64,000 nt of DNA from Heterohyrax brucei (GCA_028571685.1 CM053164.1:42458501-42522500), one strand, 5' to 3'; shown: positions 1 to 10,441, counted from the first letter of the stretch. The notes: generated by a model from the sequence alone, not told the origin. Translations and numbers: made by a program.

Positions 1-295
1 TAGGTACCAACGAGTCAGTTCCAACTCACAGCGAGCCCCTAAAACACTGCCAGGTCCTGTGCCATGTTCACAGTTGTTGTTATACCTGAGCCTGTTGTTG
101 CAGCCACTGTGTTTGTCCATCTCATTGAGGGTCTTCCTCTTTTTCACCAGCCTGTACTCTACCAAACATGAAGCCCTTGTCTGGATACTGCTTCCTTCTG
201 ATAACATGTGCCAAGTATGTGAGAAAAAGTCTCACTTTCCCTGTTTATTCTAAGGAACATTCTGGTTGTACTTCCTTCAAGACAGATTCATTCAT
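1..295 (-). repeat. RTE-type LINE fragment, 3' part of reverse transcriptase
   Basis: This stretch matches 2340-2640, 12430-12690 and 24030-24300 closely in order and wording. The larger copies show RTE reverse-transcriptase frames on the minus strand. The piece is cut by the window start, and no open frame of useful length survives. It lies beside the GCKR exon 3 remnant, probably in the old GCKR intron. Confidence 0.8.
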
Positions 296-434
296 TCCTC
301 TTATGATTATCAATGAAGTGACAAGGGAGAAAATGGGACTGGGTTTTACAAAAATTAGAAATAGAAACTAAGAAAGGAGAAGGAATAGAAGCATAAACTA
401 AAATTTATGCAGGGAGCAGATGGAATGTTAGTAC

Positions 435-503
435 CTTTAACAGTTCTTGAATTTTCCCAGCCACTTGTACCATGGTGGTCAGAATTAACTCACTGTAGAG
501 TCA
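435..503 (-). pseudogene. GCKR: GCKR-like exon 3
   Basis: The 69 bases translate as a stop followed by LYSELILTTMVQVAGKIQEL and then LK, against human RLYSESILTT and onward. A GTAC donor follows directly. The first codon is TGA (a CGA to TGA change), and the base pair before it reads GG where an acceptor AG is needed. Confidence 0.92.
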
Positions 504-653
504 CCAAAAGGAAGAGAATCAGAAATCAAGAAGAAGAGGACAGTGGATTTGGGGAGGGTTCTCAGGGTTTCCAAATCAGAAGTCATGATTTGAGAGCATG
601 GGTTGGGGTTGGCATTTTTATTGGCAGTGTCCAGGGAATAGAGTCTGGGTCAC

Positions 654-808
654 CTGGTACATGGGCATGGTTTGCCCCTCCTCTTGGAGAGCTCAGCTTC
701 ACAGTGTTCCAGGAGGTGAACAGTTTTCTGGGCATCTCGTTTGTCTCGATCCTAGGTGAGTGGGTTCTACTTCTCTGTGACTGAAAGGGCTGCCTCATAT
801 CCACACAA
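654..808 (-). pseudogene. GCKR: GCKR-like exon 2
   Basis: It reads CGYEAALSVTEK, stop, NPLT, stop, then a diverged stretch and QEEGQTMPMYQ in a shifted frame. Human has SGYEAAVPITEKSNPLTQ at the start. The length is 155 against 156, which explains the frameshift near the end. An acceptor ending CTAG and a donor GTGACC flank it correctly. Confidence 0.93.
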
Positions 809-1086
809 CTAGAAGTGAAATGGGAAATACGACAGCAGCAGGAAGCCAAAGCTTTAGTCATGCCTGCTGAAATGGAGTGTGGGAGCTGCAACAGGCACCA
901 TGTTTGGACTCCTCACCCCCCTTAACCCTGCACACACACTCCAGGGACTTAACCTACACATGATACTTGGCCCATTGGGAAAGAAGATAGGAAAGGAGGG
1001 ACAGAAACCCAGGGGAGGAAGGAATTCTGGATAAAAAATGATTCTAGGAATTATGGCAGAAGGCTAACATGAGAAAGGGGTTTCAC

Positions 1087-1147
1087 CTCCCAATTACCAG
1101 GCTCTGGGATCTCAATGACATTGTTGAAACAGTTTTGTGTCTGGCAT
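1087..1147 (-). pseudogene. GCKR: GCKR-like exon 1 with start codon
   Basis: It begins ATG and reads MPDTKLFQ. One inserted base follows, after which HVIEIPEPGNWE resumes in the other frame, next to a GTGAAA donor. Human begins MPGTKRFQHVIETPEPGKWE. The start codon survives, but the frame is lost at codon 9. Confidence 0.92.
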
Positions 1148-1584
1148 GGTTCCACACTGTGCCCATCTGGTCTGACTCTTCAGTCACACAAGCGTCTCTT
1201 ATCACACACCTTGTCTACTTTCAGCTGTCAGGGCCTAATTTGAGCCCCAGTGATGATTAACCCAAGTACTCTGCCCTCCCTCAGCACCACCCCGTGTCTA
1301 GGACAACAAGAATCCCTGGGTAAGAGTGTGCTGGTACAAGGACATCCTAGGAGGCTAGAGATCAGGGTCCTCAAGGTCAGCAGAGATCGGAGGCCTGGGC
1401 CATGGCTCGATCTCATGCTCAGCACATGCATGCACCTTGCCTTACTTGACCAGTATTACTCTCTCCTCTCAAAAATGAAGGCACCAGAAGCTCAGAGTCC
1501 CAGGTGCGCAGGCACTGAACCAGGTATTACACGGTGGAAAAATTGTACAGAAGTAGACATACTGCAGCAAGGATTATAAGCTGA

Positions 1585-1865
1585 GATATCTGCACCCAGT
1601 ACAACATTAACCAATGTTTATTTACACTGAGCAAAAAGCACTTTTCACATAAAATATATAATTGGTTATGTCAACACTAGGAAGTAGATATTACTACTGT
1701 CATTATTCACATAGTAAAACAGACTTAGAAAATCTGAGTTGGCTGCTAAAGATTATGGAAAACTGGAACTCACATCCAGCCCAGATCCATGATCAGCAAA
1801 GCAGGAAATAATTTAAGTGGTCATTGAATAAAGTAACTAAAAATTGGTACAAATGAGTAACAGTC
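1585..1865 (+). repeat. MIR-like old SINE fragment
   Basis: The order of short motifs (TTTATTTACACTGAG, a counted-day style ATTACTACTGTCATTATT block, GGAACTCACATCCAG) resembles a diverged MIR in the plus direction. The match is weak, and it could be several unrelated fossils. Confidence 0.35.
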
Positions 1866-1912
1866 ACAAAGTTCATATGAGTTGGAATTGATTCAATGAC
1901 AGCAGGCTTATT
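1866..1912 (+). repeat. AfroSINE 3' end fragment
   Basis: ATGAGTTGGAATTGATTC followed by a CAATGACAGCAG-like end matches the 3' end of AfroSINE copies elsewhere in the window. The body is missing. Confidence 0.45.
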
Positions 1913-1914
1913 TT

Positions 1915-2115
1915 TTTGGTTTATTCACATAGTGTAAAATTTAATCCTCACAACAGCCCTATGAGGTTCCGTACTTAACGCTCTAACATACAGATGGGAA
2001 TCCTGGAGCTCAGGTTAACCAGTTTCTCCAAAGCCACCCAGGAAGTGGCAGAGCTAAAACAAAAATCATAGGTCTTTGAGTTTCAGTCTTCCACCTAGAA
2101 ACTCAGTGCTTTTAA
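1915..2115 (+). repeat. MIR
   Basis: TTAATCCTCACAACAGCCCT, then a TATGAGGTTC block and AAGCCACCCAGGAAGTGGCA are the core phrases of the ancient mammalian MIR SINE, in the right order. Confidence 0.75.
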
Positions 2116-2159
2116 TATAAATCGCTTCAGCACTTACCATAATGCCCCATGCACTGGAT

Positions 2160-2310
2160 CCATTGCTGTCAAGTGGATTCTGACTCAGACTTTATAGGAC
2201 AGAGTAGGACTGCTGGATAGGTTTTACTAGGAACAGCTGGTGGGATTGAACTGACAGTCTTTTTTGGTTAGCAGTCATGGCTCTTAACCAGTGTACAACC
2301 AGGGCTCCAG
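2160..2310 (-). repeat. AfroSINE
   Basis: From left to right it shows the reverse complement of the SINE 3' end (ATTGCTGTCAAGTGGATTC), the GGACAGAGTAGGACTGC middle, and the tRNA-derived head (GGTTAGCAGTCATGG, CTTAACCAGTG). It sits directly beside the large RTE copy. Confidence 0.88.
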
Positions 2311-2339
2311 ATGTACAGTAGACACTCAGGAAATGTTGC

Positions 2340-5300
2340 TTTTAGATGTCGAGTTGGTTCAGACCCACAATGACCCTATGAACAACACAACAAAACACTG
2401 CCCAGTCCTGAACAATGCCCAGAATCATCTCTATGCTTAAGCCTATTGTTGCAGCCACTGTGTCAATCCATCTCCTTGAAGGTCTTCCTCTTTCACTGAT
2501 CCTCTACTTTACCAAGTGTGATACTCTTCTCCAAGAACTGATCCCTTCTGAGAACATGTCTGAAGTATGTAAGACACACAGTCTTCTTGCCATCCTTGCC
2601 TCCAAGGAGCACTCTGGTTGAACTTCTTGTGGAACAGATCCGTTTGTTCTTTTGCAGGTCCATGGTATGTTCAATATTCTTCTCCCATAGCAATCCAAAG
2701 GCTTTGATTCTTCTTCTGTCTTCCCTATTCATTGTCCGTCTTTTGCATGCATATGATGCAGTCGAAAACACCATTGCTTCAGTCAGGCACACCTTAGTCT
2801 TCTAGGTGACAATTTTTCTTTTCGACACTTTAAAGAGGTCTTTGGCAGCAGATTTTCTCAGTGCAATGCATCTTTTGATTTCTTGACTGCTGTTACCATG
2901 AACATTGATTGTGGAACCAAGTTAAATGAAACCTTAACAACCTCAATCCTTTCCCCATTTACCGTGGTTTTGCTTACTGGTCCAGTTGTGAGGATTTTTG
3001 TTTTCTTGATGTTGAGATGCAATCCTTGTCTGAAGGCTATGGTCTTTGATCTTCATCAGGAAGTATTTCAAATCCTCTTCACTTTCAGCAAGCAAGATTG
3101 AGTTATCTGCATAATGCAGGTTGTTAATGAGTCCTCCTCCAATCTTGATGCCTTGTTTTTCTTCATATAGTCCGGTTTTACCATTATTTTCTCAGCATAC
3201 AGATTGAAGAGGTATGGTGAAAGGATACAATCCTGATTCTCACTTTTCTGACTTGAAACCATGCAGTGTCTCCTTGTTCTGTTTGCATAACTGCCTCTTG
3301 ATTCGTGTACAGATTCCTTACGAGGATAATTAGTGTTATGGAATGCCTACTCTTCTCAATGTTATCCATAATTTGTTATGATCCACACAGTCGAATGCCT
3401 TTGCATAGCCAATGAAACACAGGTAAACACCTTTCTGGTATTCTCTGTTTTCAGCCAATGATATCCCTGGCTCCACGTCCTTTTCTGAATACAGCTGGAA
3501 TTTCTGGTAGTTCCCTGTCAGTGTACAGTTGCAGTCACTTTTGAACGATCTTGAGCAAAATTTTACTTGCTTGTGATATCAGTGATATTGTTTGATAATT
3601 TCTGCGTTTGGGTGGATCACCTTTCTTGGGAACAGACATAAATATAGATCTTTTCCAGTTGGTTGGCCAGGTGACTGTCTTCCAAGGTTCTTGACATAGA
3701 TGATTGCACTTATAGTGCTGCATCAATTTTTTGTAACATCTCAATTGATATTCTATGAATTTCCGGAGCCTTGTTTTTCGCCAATGCTTTCAGTGCTGCT
3801 TCTACTTCTTTCTTCAGTACCATTGATTCCTGATCATGTGCTACCTCTTGAGATGACACAATGTTATTCAGCTATTTCTGATACAGTAACTGTGTGTTCT
3901 TTCCATCTTCTTTTGATGATTCCTGAGTCATTTAATATTTTCCCTGTAGAATCCTTAACTATTGCAACTTGAGGCTTGATTTTTTTTTCAGTTCTTTCAG
4001 CTTGAGAAATGCAGAGCATGTTCTTCCCTTTTGATTTTCTATTTCCAGATTTTTGTGTGTGTCATTATAATATTTTACTTCATCTTCTTGAGATGCTCTT
4101 TGAAATTTTCTGTTTGGCCCTTTTCCTCTGTCACTCCTTCTTTTTGCTTTAGCTAGTTGACATTCAAAGGCAAGTTTCAAAGTCCCTTCTGACAGCCAAT
4201 TTGGTCTTGTCTTTCTTTTCATCTTTTTAATGACCTGTTGCTTTCTTCATGGATAATGTCTTTCACATCATTCCACAGCTTGTCTGGTATTCTGTCAGTG
4301 GTCAGTGTATCTATTCTGTTTATGAGATGGTTTCTAAATTCAGGTGTGATATGCTTGAGGCTGTACTTTGGCTCTCGTGGACTTGTTCTATTTTTCTTCA
4401 GTTTGAACTTGTGTATGAGTAATGGATGGTCTGTGCTTCAGTCAGCATCTGGTGTTGTTCTAACTGCTGATATTGAGTTTCTCCATCATCTCTTTCCATA
4501 GATGTGGTCGACTTGATTCCTGTGCATTCCATCTGGTGTATAGTTGCTGTTTATGTCAGTGAAAAAAAAGTATTTGCAATGAAGAAGTCATTGGACTTGC
4601 AACATTTATCATGTGATCTCCAACACCTTTTCTGTCACAAAGGCTGTATTTTCTAACTGCTGATACTTCTTCTTTGTTTCCAACTTTTGCATTCCAATCA
4701 TCAGTAATTATCAATGTACCTAGTCCATCAATTTTACACTGCAGAAGCTGATAAAAATCTCTGATTTCTTCATCATTGGCCTTAGTGGTTGGTGCATAAA
4801 TTTGAATAATGGTTGTATTATCTGGTTTTCCTTACAGGAATATATATCATTGTCAGCATTGTACTTCAGGACAGATCTTGAAATATTCTCTTTGACGATC
4901 AACACAACACAATACCTTTTCAAGTTTTAATTCCTGGAGTAGTGGACCATTTGATTGTCCAATTAAAAATGGCCAGTGCTGGTCCTTGTCAGTTCACTAA
5001 TGCCTAAGATATCAATTTTTATGCATTGCATTTCATTTTTGAAGATTTCCAATTTTCCTAGATTTGTACTTTTTACATTCCACATTCCAATTACTAATGG
5101 ACATGTACAGTTGTTTCTTCTCATTTTGAGTCGCGTCACATCCATAAATGAAAGTCCGGAAAGCTTGACTCCATCTGTGTCCATAAGGTCGACTCTACTT
5201 TAAGGAAGCAGAACTTTCCCAGTCATCTTTCAAGTGCCTTTCAATCTGGGGGGCTCATTTTCCAACACTGTATCTGACAATGTTTCAGTGCTATTCAGAA

Positions 5301-5465
5301 GCATTTACTGGCTAGTTCTTTTCAGAAATAGACTGCCAGGTCCTTCTTTGTAGTCTGTTTGCAGTCTGGACGCTCAGTCAAAACCTGTATGCCATGGGTC
5401 ACCCTGTTGGTATTTGAGTACCAGTGGTATAGCTTCTAGCATCACAGCAACATGCAAGCTGCGTC
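2340..5465 (-). mobile_element. Nearly full-length RTE-type LINE, frame-broken
   Basis: The element reads right to left. At 5184-4963 the frame shows IGMWNVKSTNLGK and IDILGIS, the start of an RTE endonuclease domain. Reverse-transcriptase segments follow leftward to about 2340. The leader (5200-5465) matches the RTE copy beginning at 63245 on the other strand. The length is about 3.1 kb, close to the usual size of such elements. The single long frame of an active RTE is broken many times, so it is dead. It sits between GCKR exon 1 and FNDC4 and widened what was a short shared promoter region. Confidence 0.88.
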
Positions 5466-5689
5466 CCCACCCCAGTATAACAAAGTGGCAGACACGTGGA
5501 CTCAAGAAATATTTCCTGAATAATCGAGAAAATGAAGGAGAGAGTGAATGGACTCGGTGATGCACTCTTACAAGTAAGAGATTGTTAAAACAATTATTTC
5601 CATCAGTCTGTTCCCTCCTCTGTTGTGTCCGTCTTCCACTGGACGTGAAATTTTACTTCCCAACTTGGCTGATTCCAACCAGAGAGGGA

Positions 5690-6310
5690 GAGGTTCCCCC
5701 AGGTGCAAGGGACCCTCACACTTGCGCCCCTCCCCGCGATTGAGCCAGGAGAGTGAGGCATGGGTCCCAGAAAGCCGCCAGTTGGTAGAGTCGTGGTGCG
5801 GGGAGGGCCAAGAGAACCGGAGAGCCACGAAGGAGAAAGACGGTGGCAGGGCGCGTGGGACGCGGCCGCAACTCCGCCAGCTTGCGGCGGAGCGAGCCGA
5901 GACAGCTCTGCTCTTGGCTTGCGGTGCCGGTCACATCCTGCTGCAGGGGCTGGCAGAGCAGCAGCGCTGCCACCCGCACTGGTGAAGCAGGCTAGCGGCC
6001 AGGCTGCACCGGCAACGTTCCCTGCTCTGCGAAGCCTGCGCGGCCGGTCGCAGCTTCTGGCGCCGCAAGTCCCAGCCCGCGCCCGCCCTCCCTCCGCCCT
6101 TGGCGCGCAGCTCGCGCAGGGGCTGCGGCTTCGCCAGGCCGGCGCTGGGAGCGGGTAGGGGCACTGCGCTGGAGGTGGGTGTGGGCCTGGCAAAGCTGTG
6201 TGCTGGAGTACGCCCAGGTGACACCGGGGCGGCAGGGCGTGAAAGCAGTGTGTGGGTTCCGGGGCTGCTGTGTGCCTTGGGGATCCCGGGCGAGACGGTG
6301 CCCACTCGTG
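5690..6310. promoter_or_regulatory. CpG island, ancestral FNDC4 / GCKR promoter region
   Basis: This stretch is much richer in G, C and CpG than the AT-rich DNA around it, for example GCGCGTGGGACGCGGCCGC and the run near 6040-6130. It lies upstream of FNDC4 exon 2 and between it and GCKR exon 1, where human has the FNDC4 promoter and first exon. Long open frames on both strands here follow from low stop-codon frequency. CpG density kept in a dead copy suggests that it is young or was unmethylated in the germ line. Confidence 0.75.
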
Positions 6311-6369
6311 CCTTCTGAGCAGTCCTTGACACTCCTACAACTCCTACCACCTCCAGGAGTCCCACCTAG

Positions 6370-6501
6370 ATGTCAAGCTGGTGTCCCATTGCCCCCGAAT
6401 GGACTCCGTAGGGACCATGACTTTCCTGATTCCCCTCTCCTCATATCTCAGCTCCAGGGTCCTTCGGCTGGTCAGCTGGGACTTGGGCTTTGTGCCAGCA
6501 G
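6370..6501 (+). pseudogene. FNDC4: FNDC4-like signal-peptide exon
   Basis: From ATG 6417 it reads MTFLIPLSSYLSSRVLRL, then VSWDLGFVPA; human reads MASLVPLSPYLSPTVLLL, then VSCDLGFVRA. The donor GTGAGT is intact. The upstream human start corresponds to 6370, but a TAG and indels separate it from this frame. Charged Arg residues now interrupt the hydrophobic core. Confidence 0.9.
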
Positions 6502-6586
6502 GTGAGTTAAGAAGGCTGGGGGGTTGGAGGTCAACCAGAGCTAGTTTAGGGGTCAAGCCTAGTAACAAACACACTGAAGCCCACAG

Positions 6587-6702
6587 ACCAGCCTCCTTCT
6601 CCTGCAAATAGGGTGGTCATTCATCTTGGAGTCAAGTTGGCCAGTGTGTCCAGGGGACTCCAAGCAGACAACAAGGTCACTGCCTACTCCATTTTTCAGC
6701 AA
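6587..6702 (+). pseudogene. FNDC4: FNDC4-like FNIII exon, first half
   Basis: The 116 bases keep the human frame and length with CAG acceptor and GTATAA donor. Ends match (DQPPSPAN and AYSIFQQ against DRPPSPVN and GYSISQQ), but the middle is scrambled, and the buried Trp of the FNIII fold is Arg. Confidence 0.88.
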
Positions 6703-6943
6703 GTATAACTAACCCATGTGCTTCCACAGCCAGTGTCCTTTGCTCTCTGAATATGTCTTCTGTTATCCTTTAAGCCCCTACTGTCTCCTAGAGGCAGGGA
6801 CTCAGGGAAGCGGTGTTCTCTAGCTCAGGCTGCCCCTTTCACCTCACTCCCTTGGAGTGCTTGGGTGATCAGGAGTCCTGGGTCAAGCCTTGCAGCCTGG
6901 AGCGCAGGTGAGGCTGACCTCGCCTCCCATCATCTGCTTGCAG

Positions 6944-7148
6944 CGGCAGAATGGCCCGGGGCAGCGTGTGATCCGGGAGGTAAACAGCACCACAAGGGCC
7001 TGTGCCCTCTGGGGCCTGGCCGAGGACAGTGACTACACGGTGCAAGTCAGGAGCATCGGCCTTCGGGGAGAGAGCCCCCCAGGGCCCCGGGTGCACTTCT
7101 GAACACTCAAGGGCTCTCACTGGCTACCCTCAAATAGCTCAAGCCCAG
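6944..7148 (+). pseudogene. FNDC4: FNDC4-like FNIII exon, second half, with premature stop
   Basis: It reads RQNGPGQRVIREVNSTTRAC, then ALWGLAEDSDYTVQVRSIGL, close to identical with human. TGA at 7100-7102 replaces the Arg codon of HFRTLKG; TLKG and LPSNSSSP continue in frame. Acceptor TTGCAG and donor GTAAAA are intact. It is by far the best conserved exon of the block. Confidence 0.95.
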
Positions 7149-7270
7149 GTAAAAGTCTGATCTATTCCCTACTCCCTAAACCTTTAGACTGGCTGTTTGT
7201 TTGTGATTTTTCCCTGTCTGGCCTTTAGCCTCTCTTATTTAGTTTCCCAAGGCAAGCAAGACTTTAGCTC

Positions 7271-7464
7271 AGATGAATAAAAACACACCAAAACCAAACT
7301 CACTGCCATCGAGTCGACTCCAACTCATACTGACCCTATGGGACAGAGTAGAACTGCTCCGCAGAGTTTCTGAGGAGCGCCTGGAAGATCTGAACCGCTA
7401 ACATTTTGGTTAGCAGACATAGCACTTAACCGTTACACTGCTAGGGTTTCCCAGATGAGTAAAA
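7271..7464 (-). repeat. AfroSINE with target duplication, inside FNDC4 intron
   Basis: The SINE body (about 7283-7452) is flanked by AGATGAATAAAA at 7271 and AGATGAGTAAAA at 7453, a target-site duplication with one mismatch. It lies where the FNDC4 membrane-span exon should be found. Confidence 0.92.
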
Positions 7465-7736
7465 GGAATATTTAATTCATCATCTGGCCAGGGAAGGTTG
7501 GAAAAATATATGGAGTGGGGAGAACCTTGGTTGAGGGACATGATCACAGCAAGTTTGTAAAGAGGGAAAGGAGGCTGCTGTGAACCCAGAGAGGAAGATT
7601 GAGACAGTGGTGGTGTTTGCACATGGGAACCAAGAATTCAAAGATTTTTCTAGAAGCTGTGTGAGCATCTCATGGCCTTCAAGGCTGTCCTGGGGAAGTT
7701 GAGGTGAAGGCTCTGATGTGTATGTTGTCATTTCAG

Positions 7737-7839
7737 CTCTAATTGGGCAATTCTGCCATCACAGTGACTCCAACAACTCTAAAGAGAAGGGGAAAGGGCT
7801 GGAACAGAGTCCTCAGGGATACCAGTGGGGAAAACAGAG
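7737..7839 (+). pseudogene. FNDC4: FNDC4-like cytoplasmic exon
   Basis: It reads LIGQFCHH, then SDSNNSKEKGKGLEQSPQG, against human VIGLFCRQ and NDSNNNPKEKGKGPEQSPQG. About five codons (human YDIIK region) are deleted, and one base is lost before the GTGATG donor. Confidence 0.88.
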
Positions 7840-7993
7840 GTGATGTGGGGGCCAGTCACAGGGAAGATGATTTTTGCTCTCAGGAACAGCCAGGGAAAGA
7901 GACAAGGCCAAAGAGCGGTAGGAAAAGAGGGAGAATGGGAAGTCTGGGATGGAGCAGACTGAAATTAGAGAGTCAAACCATTTTCTTTCACAG

Positions 7994-8029
7994 AAAAAGT
8001 CACCGTCCATCAATACCATCAAAGTATGA
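7994..8029 (+). pseudogene. FNDC4: FNDC4-like last coding exon
   Basis: KKSPSINTIKV then TGA; human ends KKSPSINTIDV. The acceptor TTTCACAG is intact. Confidence 0.88.
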
Positions 8030-8590
8030 GTGACAGAAACAGAACCAGAAACAATATGCACCAATGACCAGGGGATGGGAGTGGGGTCAGGGGAAGCCTG
8101 TGGTGATGATCTGCCCAAGACTGCAGGATCCCACAGTCTCTCGGTGGATAATGACTCTCGCACAATCTCAGGCCTGATATCCATCTCCTTTCCACTGTGA
8201 GCAGAGCTGAAGATAGGTTAGAGCCTGCACCCCGGGATCTGGGGAGTGGATATCAGACTGGATGTCTCCTCCCAGCCCCCAGTCACTTATTCAATCCTAT
8301 CCCATTAGACTCCAAATAGGGGCCCCATTTCACCTATATCAGGACTCTCAGTACCCCAGCTGCCCCAGCATCTTGCCTCTGGGTCTTCGAGAGGAGTTTT
8401 CTGAAGGTAGTCACCCTCCCCTAAGGAATGGAAGGAAACTTTTGGTCCTGGAGCCAGATGCCGCACAGAATGACTCCAATGTCATCCTCAGAGCCTCAAG
8501 TGCTCCTGCCTTACCTGGCAGCCCCTCCATGTGCTGGCGATCTCACCCCTTGGACATTTTTACAATAAACGTTTGTGGACAAACTGGAGT
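8030..8590 (+). other. FNDC4: FNDC4-like 3' untranslated region and polyadenylation signal
   Basis: This is unique, non-repeat sequence directly after the FNDC4 stop, with AATAAA at 8564-8569 followed by a GT-rich stretch (GTTTGTGGAC). That fits a former mRNA 3' end. Confidence 0.6.
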
Positions 8591-9799
8591 TAGGTGTATG
8601 AGGTACTGCCTAGTATGCTAAAGACATTTTTCCCACTTTGTCTCACTCCTGATTGTGCAGGAGCCCCTCACACCAAGAATTTGTTGAGAACAGTCTTATT
8701 GTAACATGTTTGCTTCAGTTCTCCAGCCTAGATTGGGTGGCAGGGACCAGAGAGAAGATTGTAGAAATCTAGAGTCCTGGTTCCTTTTGCTTTGTTCCGT
8801 GAGAAGGAGGAGGGAAACGTGAGAAGGCTGTAAGTTTTTCCCACACCAATGAAAGCTAGGGTTATGTTACATAAGAGAGCCTTTCTAGCTTCACTAAGCA
8901 TGTTGACAGCCCAGCTGATCACCATTTATTCTTCTGCCTCTCCCTCAAACTGTGTAGAAATGGACAGAGCAGTGTCTCAGGAGCTAACAAAACAGCAGCT
9001 TCACAGATGGATCTCTTGGTGCCATGTGCCCCTCTCTGTGGATCCCTGCCCCACGCTTCCCTGCCTTTGTTTTCTCTTTTGTCTTTTCTCTGTTCAGTTG
9101 GTCAAAGTCACCAATAATGACTGTGTAAATGAGTTTATATTCAGGATCTGCCTCTGTGTCTACAGGAAGACTGTGGAAATAAAATTGAGGAGGTTGGACT
9201 CCCTGTGAAAAGAGTTCTAATCCAGGTTCTGTGCCTCTAGGGCCCACTTGTTTCCTCTGAAAACAGAGGCTGTCCTCTATTTTCTCTTAATTTCCAAGGA
9301 GGCTTGGTGGCCATGAGACAAATACATAATGACAGTTGTAATTACCATAGGTGAAAAGGTTTCAGGAACCAGAATCTGTTTGGACAGCTTTTGCTACACT
9401 TTCTGGAGGGCTAAGAGTCTCCCAATTTGGGATCATTCCAGGGAAGATTTTATGACTGTAATTCTCGAAAGCACTTTAGCTACACAATCCTGAAATTAAG
9501 AAGTTATCTTTTCTATCTAGCCATGTTCTAACGTCAAGTATGTTCACACTTAACCTATCAAGTGAGCCAAACTGTGGTCTGCCATGCACCCTGAGACATA
9601 AAGGCATCCTATATTCCTTAGAACAATATTTAGTTCTCTCTTTCCCAATCTGGAAGACATTTCTTCCTGTCCACTGGTTCCGGAACACTCTGTTGCAGAC
9701 TGGACGCATCATAATTTGTTGGGATGGGTGTGTCACAGGCTGTAGTGGCATGGCTTGGAAATACAGAGCCAGAAGTTGAAAAGAAGTATAAGGGGAGTT
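8591..9799. other. Unassigned, FNDC4-IFT172 spacer
   Basis: I recognise no exon and no clear repeat here. An intron-like pyrimidine run ending CTGTTCAG at 9099 is not followed by a recognisable protein. Confidence 0.4.
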
Positions 9800-10010
9800 T
9801 AAATGTACCAGTTCTGGGTTTAATCCCAGTTCAGTCCTTTCCTGTCTATGTTAGCTTAGTAAAGTGACCTGTCTAATCCTGAGTTCCTGTCTAATCTTGA
9901 GTTCCTGTCATGTAAAATAGGACTGATGATATTATCCCCTTTGAAAAGAGGTTTTGAGATTTAAAGATATAATGCACGTAGAATACTTTGCATACTATCT
10001 GACAGACACA
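9800..10010 (-). repeat. MIR, with a 20-bp internal tandem duplication
   Basis: It reads as reverse-complement MIR (TTAGTAAAGTGACCTGTCTA, TAAAATAGGACTGATGATAT). A phrase GTCTAATCCTGAGTTCCT is repeated at once as GTCTAATCTTGAGTTCCT. Confidence 0.6.
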
Positions 10011-10441
10011 TACTGAATATTCCGTCAACGATCATTTTTAACCTTGTGATCCTGTGCAAATCATATAATGTATTTTGGTTCAGTAATGTCAATTGTAAAA
10101 GACCTATAATGTTTTCCTTTTGAGTTTTGAGTATCAAAAGAGAGCACACTCAGGCATGCTCAGTGTCCATCAAAGAACCAGAAGGACTAATTAGATAGCC
10201 ACTGGAGTTTGTGATGGCTTATATGTATAGCTTGGTCTTGAGAGTGGCAAGCCTTGATGAGACTGGTTGAAGACAGGGTTCATCACACCCTTTTGCAGGC
10301 CCCACCTTAGACCTCATTGCACTTGTGGTCATCTTCATGATGACCTACATGGTGACCTTGAGATGTGTGTTGCCCTCTGACCCCATCTGTGTCAGTGGCT
10401 GTCACTGTGACTGCTTGGCGGGTTTCAAAGTAACCACAGGG

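Larger units (their letters stand above)
435..1147 (-). pseudogene. GCKR: GCKR remnant, 5' end (exons 1-3), glucokinase regulatory protein
   Basis: GCKR encodes the hepatocyte nuclear protein that binds and inhibits glucokinase under control of fructose phosphates. Three consecutive exons read right to left: exon 1 at 1087-1147, exon 2 at 654-808 and exon 3 at 435-503. Their lengths equal the human coding lengths, except for single-base indels in exons 1 and 2. Lesions seen: one extra base in exon 1, two TAG stops and one missing base in exon 2, and in exon 3 a first codon TGA where human has Arg, with its acceptor AG changed to GG. The head-to-head position with FNDC4 to the right matches the human arrangement. 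Exon 4 onward is not seen to the left. The last exons of GCKR lie far to the right on the other strand. The call rests on recalled human protein; homology is clear and loss of function is certain for this copy. Confidence 0.92.
6370..8590 (+). pseudogene. FNDC4: FNDC4 remnant, fibronectin type III domain protein 4
   Basis: FNDC4 is a single-pass membrane protein whose FNIII ectodomain is shed and dampens macrophage inflammation. Exons found in order: signal-peptide exon to 6501, FNIII exons 6587-6702 and 6944-7148, tail exons 7737-7839 and 7994-8029, then a 3' UTR with AATAAA at 8564. Splice sites of the first three exons look intact. Lesions: indels destroy the frame after the human start at 6370; the conserved FNIII Trp in VSWDV reads VSRGL; codon CGA at 7100 is TGA, just after the FNIII domain (VHF, stop, TLKG); the exon coding the membrane span is not present between 7149 and 7736; the tail exon lost about five codons. 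A shorter frame from ATG 6417 through the splices would give about 119 residues, ending at that stop. I judge it a pseudogene with introns, not a processed copy. Confidence 0.92.

Noticed and set aside
407-784. 125-codon plus-strand frame
   Set aside because: It runs across GCKR exons 3 and 2 and their intron on the wrong strand.
5603-6193. Open frame of 196 codons on the minus strand, and overlapping long frames on plus
   Set aside because: It lies in the CpG island; composition is Ala, Pro, Arg-rich in all frames, and no frame resembles a known protein. GC-rich DNA has few stop codons.
6370-8590. FNDC4 as a processed retrocopy
   Set aside because: Introns and splice sites are present, so it came from genomic duplication or is the locus itself.
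9090-9210. Exon-like stretch after CTGTTCAG
   Set aside because: No reading frame resembles the neighbouring genes, and the candidate ends lack a consistent frame.
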